Shown: in pieces, positions 16,328 through 24,541 of the stretch
Position numbering within the stretch: the first letter of the stretch is position 1
How the letters are laid out: the number at the start of each line of letters is the position of its first letter
Source of the DNA: Aliidongia dinghuensis
GTDB lineage: Bacteria; Pseudomonadota; Alphaproteobacteria; ATCC43930; CGMCC-115725
Assembly: GCF_014643535.1 (NCBI RefSeq)
Contig: NZ_BMJQ01000003.1
Span: forward strand, 310,001 to 374,000
DNA: 64,000 nucleotides
Reading direction: 5' to 3'
Notes under the pieces: generated by a model
Database searches by the model: none
What the model saw: only the letters and a program-made list of their open reading frames with translations
Told to the model about the DNA's origin: nothing
Program-made: the position numbers and the translations under genes

Positions 16328-16777
16328 GTGAGACGGACGAGCCTGGACACGGTGCCCTGCCCCGTCGCCCGGTCGCTCGATGTGATCGGCGACTGGTGGT
16401 CGCTACTGATCGTGCGCGACGCGCTCTTGGGCCGCACCCGCTTCGGCGAGTTCCAGAAGAGCCTGGGCCTGTCCCGCAACATCCTGACCCAGCGGCTGCG
16501 CGCGCTGGTCGTCGACGGCATCCTCGACCAGGTTCCGGCATCGGACGGCAGCGCCTACCAGGAATATGTCCTGACGCCGAAGGGCCGCGACCTGTTCCAG
16601 GTCCTGGTGGCACTCCGGCAATGGGGCATCAAGCACTGCTTCGACGGCGAGACCTGCGACTCGGTATTGGTCGACCGGGCCGAAGGCCTGCCGGTCAAGC
16701 CGCTCGAGCTCCACGCCGCGGATGGGCGGCTGCTCGACGCGGCCGATACGATGTTGCTCGACCAGACGGCGGCGTGA
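16328..16777 (+). CDS. HxlR-family transcriptional regulator
   Basis: 149 residues from GTG 16328. The winged-helix core is typical of HxlR: CPVARSLDVIGDWWSLLIVRD with an N-terminal Cys, then RFGEFQKSLGLSRNILTQRL and LTPKGRDLF. Some HxlR members sense quinones, aldehydes or redox stress through this Cys. A further Cys pair occurs near HCFDGETCDS, so thiol sensing is possible, but this is inference. The C-terminal ~40 residues (LPVKPLELHAADGRLL) extend past the core, as in many homologues. It is divergent from the SDR gene across a perfect palindrome and probably represses it. Confidence 0.88.
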   Translation: MRRTSLDTVPCPVARSLDVIGDWWSLLIVRDALLGRTRFGEFQKSLGLSRNILTQRLRALVVDGILDQVPASDGSAYQEYVLTPKGRDLFQVLVALRQWGIKHCFDGETCDSVLVDRAEGLPVKPLELHAADGRLLDAADTMLLDQTAA

Positions 16778-16888
16778 CTTAGTCCCGCCGGAGCCGCGGC
16801 CGCGGCAAGCCGCCGGACCTCCCGGCCATCGTCGCGTTCGGTTAGAGTGGCGCGTCAGAGCACACGCAACTCCGAAAGGTGCCGGTCG

Positions 16889-17794
16889 ATGGCTCAGTCT
16901 CCCTTTCCCATCCGCTCCGTCCGCACGCCGGTGCTCGAACTCGCCTATGAGGAGCATGGGGCGGCCGACGGCGATCCGGTCGTGCTGCTGCACGGCTTTC
17001 CCTATGACCCGCGCTGCTACGACGAGGTAGCGCCGGCGCTGGCCGCCGCCGGCTGCCGGGTCGTGGTGCCCTACCTGCGCGGCTATGGCCCGACGCGCTT
17101 CCTGTCGCCCGAGACGCCGCGCTCCGGGCAGCAGGCGGCCCTCGGGCGTGATCTGCTCGACCTCATGGATGCGCTGGCGATCCCGCGCGCCACCCTCGCG
17201 GGCTACGACTGGGGCGGCCGCGCCGCCTGCATTGTCGCCGCCCTCTGGCCGGAGCGAGTCGCGGGCCTCGTCACCGCCACCGGCTACAACATCCAGGACA
17301 TCGCCGCCTCCGTCCGGCCGCAGGCGCCGGAGACGGAGCACCGATACTGGTACCAGTATTATTTCCACACGCCGCGCGGCCGCGACGGCCTGGCCGCCAA
17401 CCGGGCGGAATTGTGCAAGCTCCTGTGGCGCCTCTGGTCGCCAACCTGGTCGTTCAACGACGCGACCTATGCCCGGAGTGCGGCCTCGTTCGACAATCCG
17501 GACTTCGTCGAAGTCGTGATCCAATCCTATCGCCACCGCTTCGGCTACGCCCTGGGCGATCCGGCGCTCGAGGAGATCGAACGGGCGCTCGCCCGGCAGC
17601 CCACGATCGGCGTGCCGACCATCGCGTTCTGGGGCGAGGACGACGGCGTCACCCCGCCGCCGGCCGCCGACGGGAAGCGCCTCCGCTTCACCGGCCACTA
17701 CGAGCGCCGTCTGCTGCCCGGCGTCGGCCACAACGTCCCGCAGGAAGCGCCGGAAGCAACCGTGGCCGCCGTCCTGGACCTGCGGCGTCTATAA
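16889..17794 (+). CDS. alpha/beta hydrolase, epoxide hydrolase / dehalogenase type
   Basis: 301 residues from ATG 16889, with AAAGG upstream. The fold landmarks are HGFP (oxyanion loop), the nucleophile elbow GYDWGG with Asp rather than Ser, the acid in FWGEDDG and the catalytic His in GVGHNVPQ. An Asp nucleophile followed by Trp is typical of epoxide hydrolases and haloalkane dehalogenases. The cap region is rich in Trp/Tyr (HRYWYQYYFH), suited to a hydrophobic substrate. It is a single gene, tail-to-tail with the IclR regulator with six bases between stops. A role in aromatic or epoxide catabolism alongside the next operon is possible but not shown. Confidence 0.85.
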   Translation: MAQSPFPIRSVRTPVLELAYEEHGAADGDPVVLLHGFPYDPRCYDEVAPALAAAGCRVVVPYLRGYGPTRFLSPETPRSGQQAALGRDLLDLMDALAIPRATLAGYDWGGRAACIVAALWPERVAGLVTATGYNIQDIAASVRPQAPETEHRYWYQYYFHTPRGRDGLAANRAELCKLLWRLWSPTWSFNDATYARSAASFDNPDFVEVVIQSYRHRFGYALGDPALEEIERALARQPTIGVPTIAFWGEDDGVTPPPAADGKRLRFTGHYERRLLPGVGHNVPQEAPEATVAAVLDLRRL

Positions 17795-17800
17795 CGCAGC

Positions 17801-18577
17801 TCAGCCCGCGCGCCGCGCCTGAGCCAGCGTCTGGCCCAGCATGGCTGCGACCGAGCGCAGCTCACGGCAGAACGCCGCCTCCCGGTCCGACGTGAAGCGT
17901 ACGCTCGGCACGGCGAGATTGATCGCGCCGAACGGCCGCCCCTCATGCGCAACGAGCGTCGCGACGCCGGTGATGCCGGGCGTGAACTCGTCGCGCGAAT
18001 AGGCGAAGCCCTCGGTGCGCGCCGCCCGCAGTTGATCCTGCAGCGTGGCGGCGGCGGGCAAGGTCGCCGGCGTGATCGGATCGAACACGGTGCGCGCCAG
18101 ATAGGCCGCGAGGTCCTCCGCCGAAGCATGCGCGAGCAGGATCTTGCCGGCCGAGACGGCGTAGAGCGGCGCCCGCTCGCCCAGCTGCATCGTGTAGGCG
18201 AGCGCCTGCGTGCCGGCGACGGTCGCCACGACCTCGACCTGATCGCCGACCCGCACATAGAAACCCGCCGTCTCGTTCAGCTCCGCGCCGAGCTTGCGCA
18301 GGAACGGCTCGGCAAGGGCGGCCGGCGACGGGCCGCTGAGCCGGTCTGCGAGCCGCCGGACGCCGGGGCCGAGGCCATAGCCGCCGCCCGCCTCGACCTG
18401 CACCAGATAGCCGCGTGCGACGAGCGTGTTCAGCAGATGGAACAGGCTGCTGCGCGGAATCCCGAGGCCGGCCAGCAGCTGCGAGAAGCTCGGCGGCCGC
18501 GGCGCGTCACCGACGAACTCGAGGATGTCGAAAGCCCGATCGGCCGACTTGACAGCGGCTGCCTGCTCGAGTTTCAT
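17801..18577 (-). CDS. IclR-family transcriptional regulator
   Basis: 258 residues. N-terminal helix-turn-helix (AFDILEFVGDAPRPPSFSQL, then GIPRSSLFHLLNTLVARGYL) and a C-terminal IclR effector domain (LGERAPLYAVSAGKILLAH, GFAYSRDEFTPGITGVA, FGAINLAVP). IclR proteins often activate or repress aromatic ring-cleavage operons in response to pathway intermediates. The start codon is 10 bases from a strong inverted repeat, and the gene is divergent from the hydroxyquinol operon at 18667-23025. It is therefore very likely that operon's regulator. Confidence 0.9.
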   Translation of the reverse strand: MKLEQAAAVKSADRAFDILEFVGDAPRPPSFSQLLAGLGIPRSSLFHLLNTLVARGYLVQVEAGGGYGLGPGVRRLADRLSGPSPAALAEPFLRKLGAELNETAGFYVRVGDQVEVVATVAGTQALAYTMQLGERAPLYAVSAGKILLAHASAEDLAAYLARTVFDPITPATLPAAATLQDQLRAARTEGFAYSRDEFTPGITGVATLVAHEGRPFGAINLAVPSVRFTSDREAAFCRELRSVAAMLGQTLAQARRAG

Positions 18578-18587
18578 AATATAAACC

Positions 18588-18605
18588 AGTTCATGAATGT
18601 GAACT
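18588..18605. promoter_or_regulatory. inverted repeat, putative IclR operator
   Basis: AGTTCA-N6-TGAACT is a perfect dyad in the 89-base gap between the IclR gene and the first gene of the hydroxyquinol operon, embedded in AT-rich promoter-like sequence. Confidence 0.65.
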
Positions 18606-18666
18606 TATATCAATCCGCGGCCCCTGTCCAGGGCGCGCGGATGGCAAATCCGACGAGGGAGAGACC

Positions 18667-19278
18667 ATGCTCGACGCCGAACGCCAGGACCGCCTGGCCA
18701 TCCGGGACCTGATGGAGAATTGGGCGGTCTGGCGCGACGCCGGCGATTGGGAGCGGTTCCGCACCGTCTGGCATCCGGACGGCTGGATGTCGGCGACCTG
18801 GTTCCAGGGCTCGGCCGAGGATTTCATCCGCGTGAGCCGCGAGGGCTGGGACAAGGGCGTCAGCATCCTGCATTTCCTGGGCGGTATCAGCATCGACTTG
18901 GCCGGCACACGCGCCGTGGCGCAGACCAAGATGACGATCTCGCAGCGCGCGACCGTGCACGGGGTGCCATGCGACGTCGTCTGCACCGGCCGGTTCTACG
19001 ACTTCCTGGAGCGGCGCGACGGCCGTTGGGGCCTGGTGTGGCGCCAGCCGATCTACGAGAAGGACCGCATCGACCCGATCGATCCGGCAGCACTTCTGCG
19101 GCTCGACGCCGACCGGCTCGCGAACCTGCCCGAGGGCTATCGCCATCTGGCCTACATCCAGGAAGAGATCGGCTATCGCGTGAAGCGCGACATGCCCGGC
19201 CTCAAAGGGCCCGAGGTCGAGGCGCTCTATGCCCGCGGCCGCGCCTGGCTCGACGGCGCGCCGCTCGTCCGCGGCTGA
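18667..19278 (+). CDS. SnoaL/NTF2-like protein, first gene of hydroxyquinol operon
   Basis: 203 residues. The first ~130 fit the NTF2/SnoaL-like cone fold (RDLMENWAVWRDAGDWERF, then VWHPDGWMSATWF, ending RRDGRWGLVWRQPIYEKD). The family includes small cyclases, isomerases, dehydratases and dioxygenase beta-like subunits. A helical tail of ~60 residues (LPEGYRHLAYIQEEIGY) is longer than usual. A good ribosome-binding site (GAGGGAGAG) precedes the ATG. It leads an operon with an aromatic-acid-type transporter, DoxX, maleylacetate reductase and an intradiol dioxygenase. No ring hydroxylase is present, so this protein may act upstream of hydroxyquinol, but its reaction is unknown. Confidence 0.75.
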   Translation: MLDAERQDRLAIRDLMENWAVWRDAGDWERFRTVWHPDGWMSATWFQGSAEDFIRVSREGWDKGVSILHFLGGISIDLAGTRAVAQTKMTISQRATVHGVPCDVVCTGRFYDFLERRDGRWGLVWRQPIYEKDRIDPIDPAALLRLDADRLANLPEGYRHLAYIQEEIGYRVKRDMPGLKGPEVEALYARGRAWLDGAPLVRG

Positions 19279-19327
19279 CCCCGCCGCCTCGCAGCCCCAA
19301 CCGATACCCACCGGAGGAGACGCGGCC

Positions 19328-20680
19328 ATGGCGGTCTTCGATATCCAGCAGTTCATCGACGCGCGGCCGCTGTCGCGGCTGCAGTGGCTGACCATCGGCC
19401 TCTGCTTCCTCGTCACCTTCACCGACGGCTTCGATACTGCCGTTGTAGGCTTCGTCGCCCCGGCGCTCGTCGCCGCCTGGCATGTCAGTCCCCCGGCCTT
19501 GAAGCCGTTGCTGACTGCGGGCTTCCTCGGCCTTGCGATCGGCGCGCTCGTCGCCGGCCTGCTCGCCGATCGGTTCGGCCGCAAGGGCGTGCTGATCGCC
19601 GCCCTCGCCGTGTTCGGCGGCTTCAGCCTGGCGGCTGCCGCGGCCCCGAATCTCGATGCCCTCACCCTGCTCCGCTTCGGCGCCGGGCTCGGCCTTGGCG
19701 CCGCCATGCCGAACGCGACGACGCTCACGGCGGAATTCTGCCCGGCGCCGCGCCGCGCGCTGCTCGTCTCCCTGATGTTCTCGGGCTTCACGCTCGGGTC
19801 GACCGGCGGCGGCTTCGTCGCGGCGGCGCTTATTCCCTGGTTCGGCTGGCCGAGCGTCTTCGTGGTTGGCGGGGCGGCACCGCTGCTGCTGGCCCTCGTG
19901 CTGGCGCTCGTTCTGCCGGAATCGCTGCAGTTCCTGGCGCTCCGCGCCGAGCGTGGCCGCGCGGCGATCGTGCGGACGTTGCAACGGATCGACGCCCGTC
20001 TGGCTATCGACGAGGCGACCCGGTTCGTGACACCCGAGCCGCCCGGCCGCAACCGTTTCCCGCTTGGCGCGTTATTCGAAGGCGGCCTCGCGTTCGGCAC
20101 CGTGATGCTGTGGACCGCGTTCTTCATGGGATTGATCGTGATCTATCTCGTGACCAGCTGGCTGCCGACCCTGCTGGGCCAGGCCGGTATCGACGTCAGT
20201 CGGGCCGCCCTCGTCGGCGCCATGTTCCAACTGGGCGGCACGCTCGGCGCCTTGGCTGTCAGCTGGTGCATGGATCGCTGGAACCCGCACCTGGCCGTGG
20301 CCGGTGCCTACCTCGCCGGGGCGGCCATGCTGCTCGTGCTGGCGCGCGAGCCGGCGAACCTCTGGCTGCTGGGTGCCACGGTCTTTCTGGTCGGCTTCTG
20401 CATGAGCGGCGCCCAGAGTTCGACGCAACCGCTCGCCGCTGCCTATTACCCGACGCGGGCACGCGCGACCGGCGTCAGCTGGATGCTGGGCATCGGCCGC
20501 TTCGGCGCGATCCTCGGCGCCTATCTGGGCGGCGTGCTGCTGGGCTTCGGCTGGAGCTTCCAGCACATCCTCGGGATCCTTGCGATCCCGCCGGTCGCGG
20601 CCGGCGCCGCCATCATCCTGAAGCATCGGCGCGCCCTGCCGCCCCAAACCGTCACCGACACGCCGGCGCCCGGCGCGTGA
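19328..20680 (+). CDS. MFS transporter, aromatic acid:H+ symporter (AAHS) type
   Basis: 450 residues and 12 predicted membrane segments. The first-helix motif CFLVTFTDGFDTAVVGFVAP and the loop GLLADRFGRKGVL are characteristic of AAHS importers such as PcaK, BenK and MhpT, as is the conserved Asp pair in TDGFDT. The start is fixed by GGAGGAG 9-15 bases upstream. It lies 49 bases after the SnoaL-like gene and 22 bases before DoxX, so it is inside the hydroxyquinol operon and should bring in the aromatic substrate (a hydroxybenzoate- or resorcinol-type compound, by inference). Confidence 0.88.
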   Translation: MAVFDIQQFIDARPLSRLQWLTIGLCFLVTFTDGFDTAVVGFVAPALVAAWHVSPPALKPLLTAGFLGLAIGALVAGLLADRFGRKGVLIAALAVFGGFSLAAAAAPNLDALTLLRFGAGLGLGAAMPNATTLTAEFCPAPRRALLVSLMFSGFTLGSTGGGFVAAALIPWFGWPSVFVVGGAAPLLLALVLALVLPESLQFLALRAERGRAAIVRTLQRIDARLAIDEATRFVTPEPPGRNRFPLGALFEGGLAFGTVMLWTAFFMGLIVIYLVTSWLPTLLGQAGIDVSRAALVGAMFQLGGTLGALAVSWCMDRWNPHLAVAGAYLAGAAMLLVLAREPANLWLLGATVFLVGFCMSGAQSSTQPLAAAYYPTRARATGVSWMLGIGRFGAILGAYLGGVLLGFGWSFQHILGILAIPPVAAGAAIILKHRRALPPQTVTDTPAPGA

Positions 20681-20702
20681 TCGGCCTTATCCGGAGAAAG
20701 CC

Positions 20703-21089
20703 ATGCTCGCTACCCGTGCCCCCCAGATGCTTGGCATCCTGCGCATCATAACCGCGCTCCAGTTCCTGGAGCACGGCTCGCAGAAGCTCCTTGGATTTCC
20801 GCCACCGCCGACCGGCATGCCGCCGCTTCTCTCCGTGCCCGGGATCGCCGGCTGCATCGAGCTGATCGGCGGCTTCCTGATGCTGATCGGTTTCCAGACC
20901 CGGATCGTCGCCTTCCTGCTGTCCGGCGAAATGGCCGTCGCCTATTGGACGGTCCACGAACCACGGAGCTTCTTTCCGGCGCTCAACGGCGGCGACGCGG
21001 CCATCCTGTTCTGCTTCGTGTTCCTCTATTTCGTCTTTGCGGGTCCGGGCGCCTGGAGCCTGGACCGCCGGCGCGCCGCCGCGGCATGA
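20703..21089 (+). CDS. DoxX-family membrane protein
   Basis: 128 residues with four hydrophobic segments, of the DoxX/TQO small-subunit family. The N-terminus (GILRIITALQFLEHGSQKLLG) with its conserved Glu-His and the AYWTVHEPRSFFPALNGGDAAI loop are typical. DoxX proteins are small inner-membrane proteins linked to quinone or thiol redox chemistry; their role in catabolic operons is poorly defined. Ribosome-binding site GGAGAAAG precedes the ATG. Its stop codon overlaps the next start (ATGA), so it is translationally coupled to maleylacetate reductase. Confidence 0.88.
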   Translation: MLATRAPQMLGILRIITALQFLEHGSQKLLGFPPPPTGMPPLLSVPGIAGCIELIGGFLMLIGFQTRIVAFLLSGEMAVAYWTVHEPRSFFPALNGGDAAILFCFVFLYFVFAGPGAWSLDRRRAAAA

Positions 21090-22150
21090 CCCAGCACTTC
21101 GCCTATCAGGCGCTGCCGAGCCGGATCGTGTTCGACACGCTCTCGCCAGCGCTGCTCGCGGCCGAGCTCGACCGCCTGGGCGTAGCCCGTGCCCTGATAC
21201 TGACCACGCCGCCGCAAGAGGCGCGCGGGCAGGAGATCGCCCGGATGCTGGGCAACCGCGGTGCGGGCGTGTTCGCCGGCGCCGTGATGCACACACCCGT
21301 CGCGGTGACGGAACAGGCGGTCGAGACCTTGCGCCGGCTCGGCGCCGACGGCGTCGTCGCATTCGGCGGCGGCTCGACCACCGGCCTCGCCAAGGCGATA
21401 GCACTCAGGACCGACGTCCCGCAGCTGATCGTGCCGACGACCTATGCCGGCTCGGAAGTAACGCCGATCCTGGGCGAGACCGAGGGCGGCGTGAAGACGA
21501 CCCGGACGAGCCCGGCAATCCTGCCGGAAACGGTGATCTACGACGTCGACCTGACCTTGAGCTTGCCGCCCCGGCTCTCGGCGACCTCCGGGCTCAACGC
21601 CATGGCCCATGCGGCCGAGGCGCTCTACGCCCGCGACGGCAATCCGGTGACCGCGCTCATGGCCGAGGAAGCCATTGCCGCGCTCGCCCGCGCCCTGCCA
21701 CGCATCGTCGCCGCACCGGAGGACCGGGACGCCCGGTCGGATGCGCTCTACGGCGCCTGGCTCAGCGGCACCTGCCTCGGCACGGTCGGCATGGCACTGC
21801 ATCACAAGCTCTGCCACACGCTGGGCGGCAGTTTCGGCCTGCCCCATGCCGAGACGCATGCGATCGTGCTGCCCCATGCCATGGCATACAATGCCGCGGC
21901 GGCACCGGAGGCCATGGCGCGCATCGCCCGCGCGCTCGGCGCGGCCGATCCGGCAGCCGGTCTCTTCGCGCTCGGCCGGCAGCTCGGCATCGACCAGAGC
22001 CTGCAGGCGATCGGCATGCCGGCGGACGGGCTCGACCGCGCCGCGGACCTGGCGGTCGAGCGGCCCTATTGGAATCCCCGGCCGATCGAGCGCGATGCGA
22101 TCCGCCGCCTGCTCGCGCGCGCCTGGGCCGGCGACGCCCCTGAGGCCTAA
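21086..22150 (+). CDS. maleylacetate reductase
   Basis: 354 residues of the iron-containing alcohol dehydrogenase superfamily, maleylacetate reductase branch. It reduces maleylacetate to 3-oxoadipate with NAD(P)H. Landmarks: nucleotide loop GGGSTTG at 94-100, TTYAGSE at 118-124, and the His-rich HHKLCHTLGG and GLPHAETHAIVLPH segments. The opening FAYQALPSRIVFD is typical of this branch. ATG overlaps the DoxX stop. The downstream dioxygenase makes maleylacetate from hydroxyquinol, so the two act in sequence, feeding the 3-oxoadipate pathway. Genes for 3-oxoadipate CoA-transferase and thiolase are not in the window. Confidence 0.92.
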   Translation: MTQHFAYQALPSRIVFDTLSPALLAAELDRLGVARALILTTPPQEARGQEIARMLGNRGAGVFAGAVMHTPVAVTEQAVETLRRLGADGVVAFGGGSTTGLAKAIALRTDVPQLIVPTTYAGSEVTPILGETEGGVKTTRTSPAILPETVIYDVDLTLSLPPRLSATSGLNAMAHAAEALYARDGNPVTALMAEEAIAALARALPRIVAAPEDRDARSDALYGAWLSGTCLGTVGMALHHKLCHTLGGSFGLPHAETHAIVLPHAMAYNAAAAPEAMARIARALGAADPAAGLFALGRQLGIDQSLQAIGMPADGLDRAADLAVERPYWNPRPIERDAIRRLLARAWAGDAPEA

Positions 22151-22176
22151 GATTTGGCCTAGACTTGGAGAACCCG

Positions 22177-23025
22177 ATGCGGAATTTCGACGAGTTCACC
22201 ATCACCGACGCGGTGCTGGAACGGGTAGCGGCGGCGCCGGACGCGCGCGTACGCCAGATCAGCGAGGCGCTGGTGCGGCATCTGCACGCCTTCGTGCGCG
22301 AGGTCGAGCCGACGCAGGCAGAATGGGCAGCCGGCATCGAATTTCTGACGCGCACCGGCCAGATGTGCGACGACAAGCGCCAGGAATTCATTCTGCTGTC
22401 CGACACGCTGGGCGTCTCGATGCTGGTCGACGCGATCAACCACCGCCGGCCGGCCGGCGCTACCGAGACGACGGTGCTGGGCCCGTTCTATGTCCAGAAC
22501 CCGCCGGAATTCCCGCTCAGCGCCGACATCTCGGGCGGCATGCGCGGACAGAAGCTGTTCGTCGACGGCAGCGTCGCAACGCTCGACGGCACGCCGATCG
22601 CCGGCGCCGTCGTCGACGTCTGGCACGCCGACGCCGAGGGCTATTACGACGTGCAGCAACCGGGCGACCTCGCCGGACGCGCCCGGTTCCGGACCGACGC
22701 CGACGGACACTTCCACTTCTGGACCATCCGACCGGCGGCCTATCCGATTCCGCACGACGGACCGGTCGGCGAAATGCTTGAGGCCCAGGGGCGCCACCCG
22801 TTCCGTCCGGCGCACGTCCATTTCGTGATCGCCGCCCCCGGGCACGAGACGCTCGTCACCCACGTCTTCGCCGCGGGCGACGACTACCTCGATTCCGACG
22901 TGGTGTTCGGGGTCAAGGATTCGATCATCCGCCCCTATTCGGTGCACGAGGCCGGTACCGCGCCGGACGGCAGCGGCGTGGCCGAGCCCTACGCCCGGCT
23001 TACCTACGATTTTCGCCTGAAATGA
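22177..23025 (+). CDS. hydroxyquinol 1,2-dioxygenase (intradiol)
   Basis: 282 residues from ATG 22177, with GGAG eight bases upstream. The N-terminal helical dimerisation domain is followed by the intradiol beta-sandwich. Probable Fe(III) ligands are Tyr156, Tyr189, His213 and His215; the 33/24/2 spacing equals that of known hydroxyquinol 1,2-dioxygenases. LGPFYV and DVWHADAEG are typical of the family. It cleaves 1,2,4-trihydroxybenzene to maleylacetate, which the preceding gene product reduces. Catechol specificity cannot be fully excluded, but the partner maleylacetate reductase makes hydroxyquinol far likelier. It is the last gene of the IclR-controlled operon. Confidence 0.9.
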   Translation: MRNFDEFTITDAVLERVAAAPDARVRQISEALVRHLHAFVREVEPTQAEWAAGIEFLTRTGQMCDDKRQEFILLSDTLGVSMLVDAINHRRPAGATETTVLGPFYVQNPPEFPLSADISGGMRGQKLFVDGSVATLDGTPIAGAVVDVWHADAEGYYDVQQPGDLAGRARFRTDADGHFHFWTIRPAAYPIPHDGPVGEMLEAQGRHPFRPAHVHFVIAAPGHETLVTHVFAAGDDYLDSDVVFGVKDSIIRPYSVHEAGTAPDGSGVAEPYARLTYDFRLK

Positions 23026-23050
23026 CCAGGGCCTGGTATCAGGCCGGGCA

Positions 23051-24232
23051 TCAAGCCGGCCGCTCGACCTGCGGCAAGACCGGAACGGTCGGCGTCTTTG
23101 CCAGCGGTGGGTCGACCGGACGGCCGCCGCCGAGCAGGAACAGTGAGCGCCAGTCGGTGACGCGGCCGAACTCGATGTAGCGATAGCTGAGCCCGGCGAT
23201 CGCGGCGACGAGTGCCACATAGACCGGAAGCGTGGCCGCGAGATGCGGCATCGGCGCATAGAGCGCGTGGAAGATCGGCGTCCGCAGCGGCACGTGCCAA
23301 AGGTAGAGGCTGTAGCACATCATGCCCATGATCTGGATCGGCCGGTTGGTGAAGGGCCAGGCGCTCCAGCCCCGGGGCTTCGCCAGCAGGCCCGCGACCA
23401 GCAGGAACAGGCCGGCCTGGTAGAAACTGTGGAACGCCGGCACGGTCTGGCTCAGCGGCACGTAGGCCTGCCACGACACGGCACCCACGATCACCAGGAT
23501 ACCGCAGACGACGGCCGCATTGGCCTTGGTCGCGCACCTGGCGAGCCAGCCATGGTGGTAAAGCCGCGCCAGCGCCATGCCGATCGCGAACTCATCGAGA
23601 TGCGCCGGCAGCCCCTTGGCGAGCGGCAGGTAGGGCCCCTCCGTCGTCGCGAGCAGCACGCCGCCGGCAACCCGTGAGGCGAGGCTCACGACGAGGCAAA
23701 CCGCCAGCAGCCGCCCGACGCCACACCGGTCGGCCGCGACGACGAACAGCGGGAACAGCACGCTGAACCAGATCTCGACCGAGAGCGACCAGAGCGGCGG
23801 GTTGATGAACGGCTCGAACCCGTGGTTGGAGAAGCAGTAGCCAGCCCCGAGCGCGCCCAGCATCTGCTTGAAAAATTTTATATCGCCCAGGTTCGGGTCC
23901 TGGTTGAACAGCAGGCAGACGATGACGACGAGGTAATAGAGCGGCAGCAGCCGGGCCGCGCGCCGGCTGTAATAGGCCTTGAACGCGGCACCGGACGTCA
24001 TCCGGCGCTTGCCCGCGACGTAGGGCAGGTAGAGCACGAAGCCAGAGACGATGAAGAACAACGGCACGCCAAGGCCGCCGAACGAGAGCAGGCGCAGCGG
24101 ACTGGCACTCTCCGGCGACAGCACGCTAATCGGCGAGGTCGGGTCGAAATAGGCGCCGAACAGGTGGCCGAACACGACCACCAGAATCGCCCAGCCCCGC
24201 AACCCGTTGATAACGGAAAGCTTCTCGTTCAT
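23051..24232 (-). CDS. OafA-type acyltransferase, third paralogue
   Basis: 393 residues with about ten membrane segments, acyltransferase-3 family. Landmarks: NGLRGWAILVVVFGHLFGAYF with the conserved His, GGLGVPLFFIVSGFVLYLPY, and PPLWSLSVEIWFSVLFP. ATG 24232 is used because GGAG lies eight bases upstream and the family-type sequence begins right after it. It differs more from the paralogues at 4866 and 12419 than they do from each other. It is convergent with the dioxygenase operon and divergent from an SGNH/MBOAT pair, so two unrelated O-acylation systems sit back-to-back. The acceptor is unknown. Confidence 0.87.
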   Translation of the reverse strand: MNEKLSVINGLRGWAILVVVFGHLFGAYFDPTSPISVLSPESASPLRLLSFGGLGVPLFFIVSGFVLYLPYVAGKRRMTSGAAFKAYYSRRAARLLPLYYLVVIVCLLFNQDPNLGDIKFFKQMLGALGAGYCFSNHGFEPFINPPLWSLSVEIWFSVLFPLFVVAADRCGVGRLLAVCLVVSLASRVAGGVLLATTEGPYLPLAKGLPAHLDEFAIGMALARLYHHGWLARCATKANAAVVCGILVIVGAVSWQAYVPLSQTVPAFHSFYQAGLFLLVAGLLAKPRGWSAWPFTNRPIQIMGMMCYSLYLWHVPLRTPIFHALYAPMPHLAATLPVYVALVAAIAGLSYRYIEFGRVTDWRSLFLLGGGRPVDPPLAKTPTVPVLPQVERPA

Positions 24233-24541
24233 CACGGCGGCTCCCGGCACGGCCGCGGTCGATCCGCTTTCGCGAAAACGCGCTTGAGGCGGCACACGTC
24301 ATTGGTGTGCCGTGCGGAATTCTCGCTCGAACACGGCGCTGCCGCAACGCGAATATCTCAGGCTGTGGCAATCGCTCCGCCCCCCGAAGCGGTTGGAACC
24401 ATCGCGCCGACCCTCCCGTTCGCACCGCAGCAAAACCGGGTCGTGAGAGGGGCTGGGAGCAGCGGTGCGTCAATCACTGGACGACGAGGGACGGCAGGCC
24501 CCCGGCAGGTCTCGGCAGAGATCCGGTGGGAGGCTCGCCGC
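24233..24541. promoter_or_regulatory. divergent promoter region with 8-bp dyad
   Basis: This 309-base gap separates the third acyltransferase from the SGNH/MBOAT pair. At 24290-24312 it holds CGGCACAC-N7-GTGTGCCG, a perfect dyad that could be an operator shared by both directions or an RNA hairpin. No regulator gene is adjacent. No gene is supported in the gap. Confidence 0.5.
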
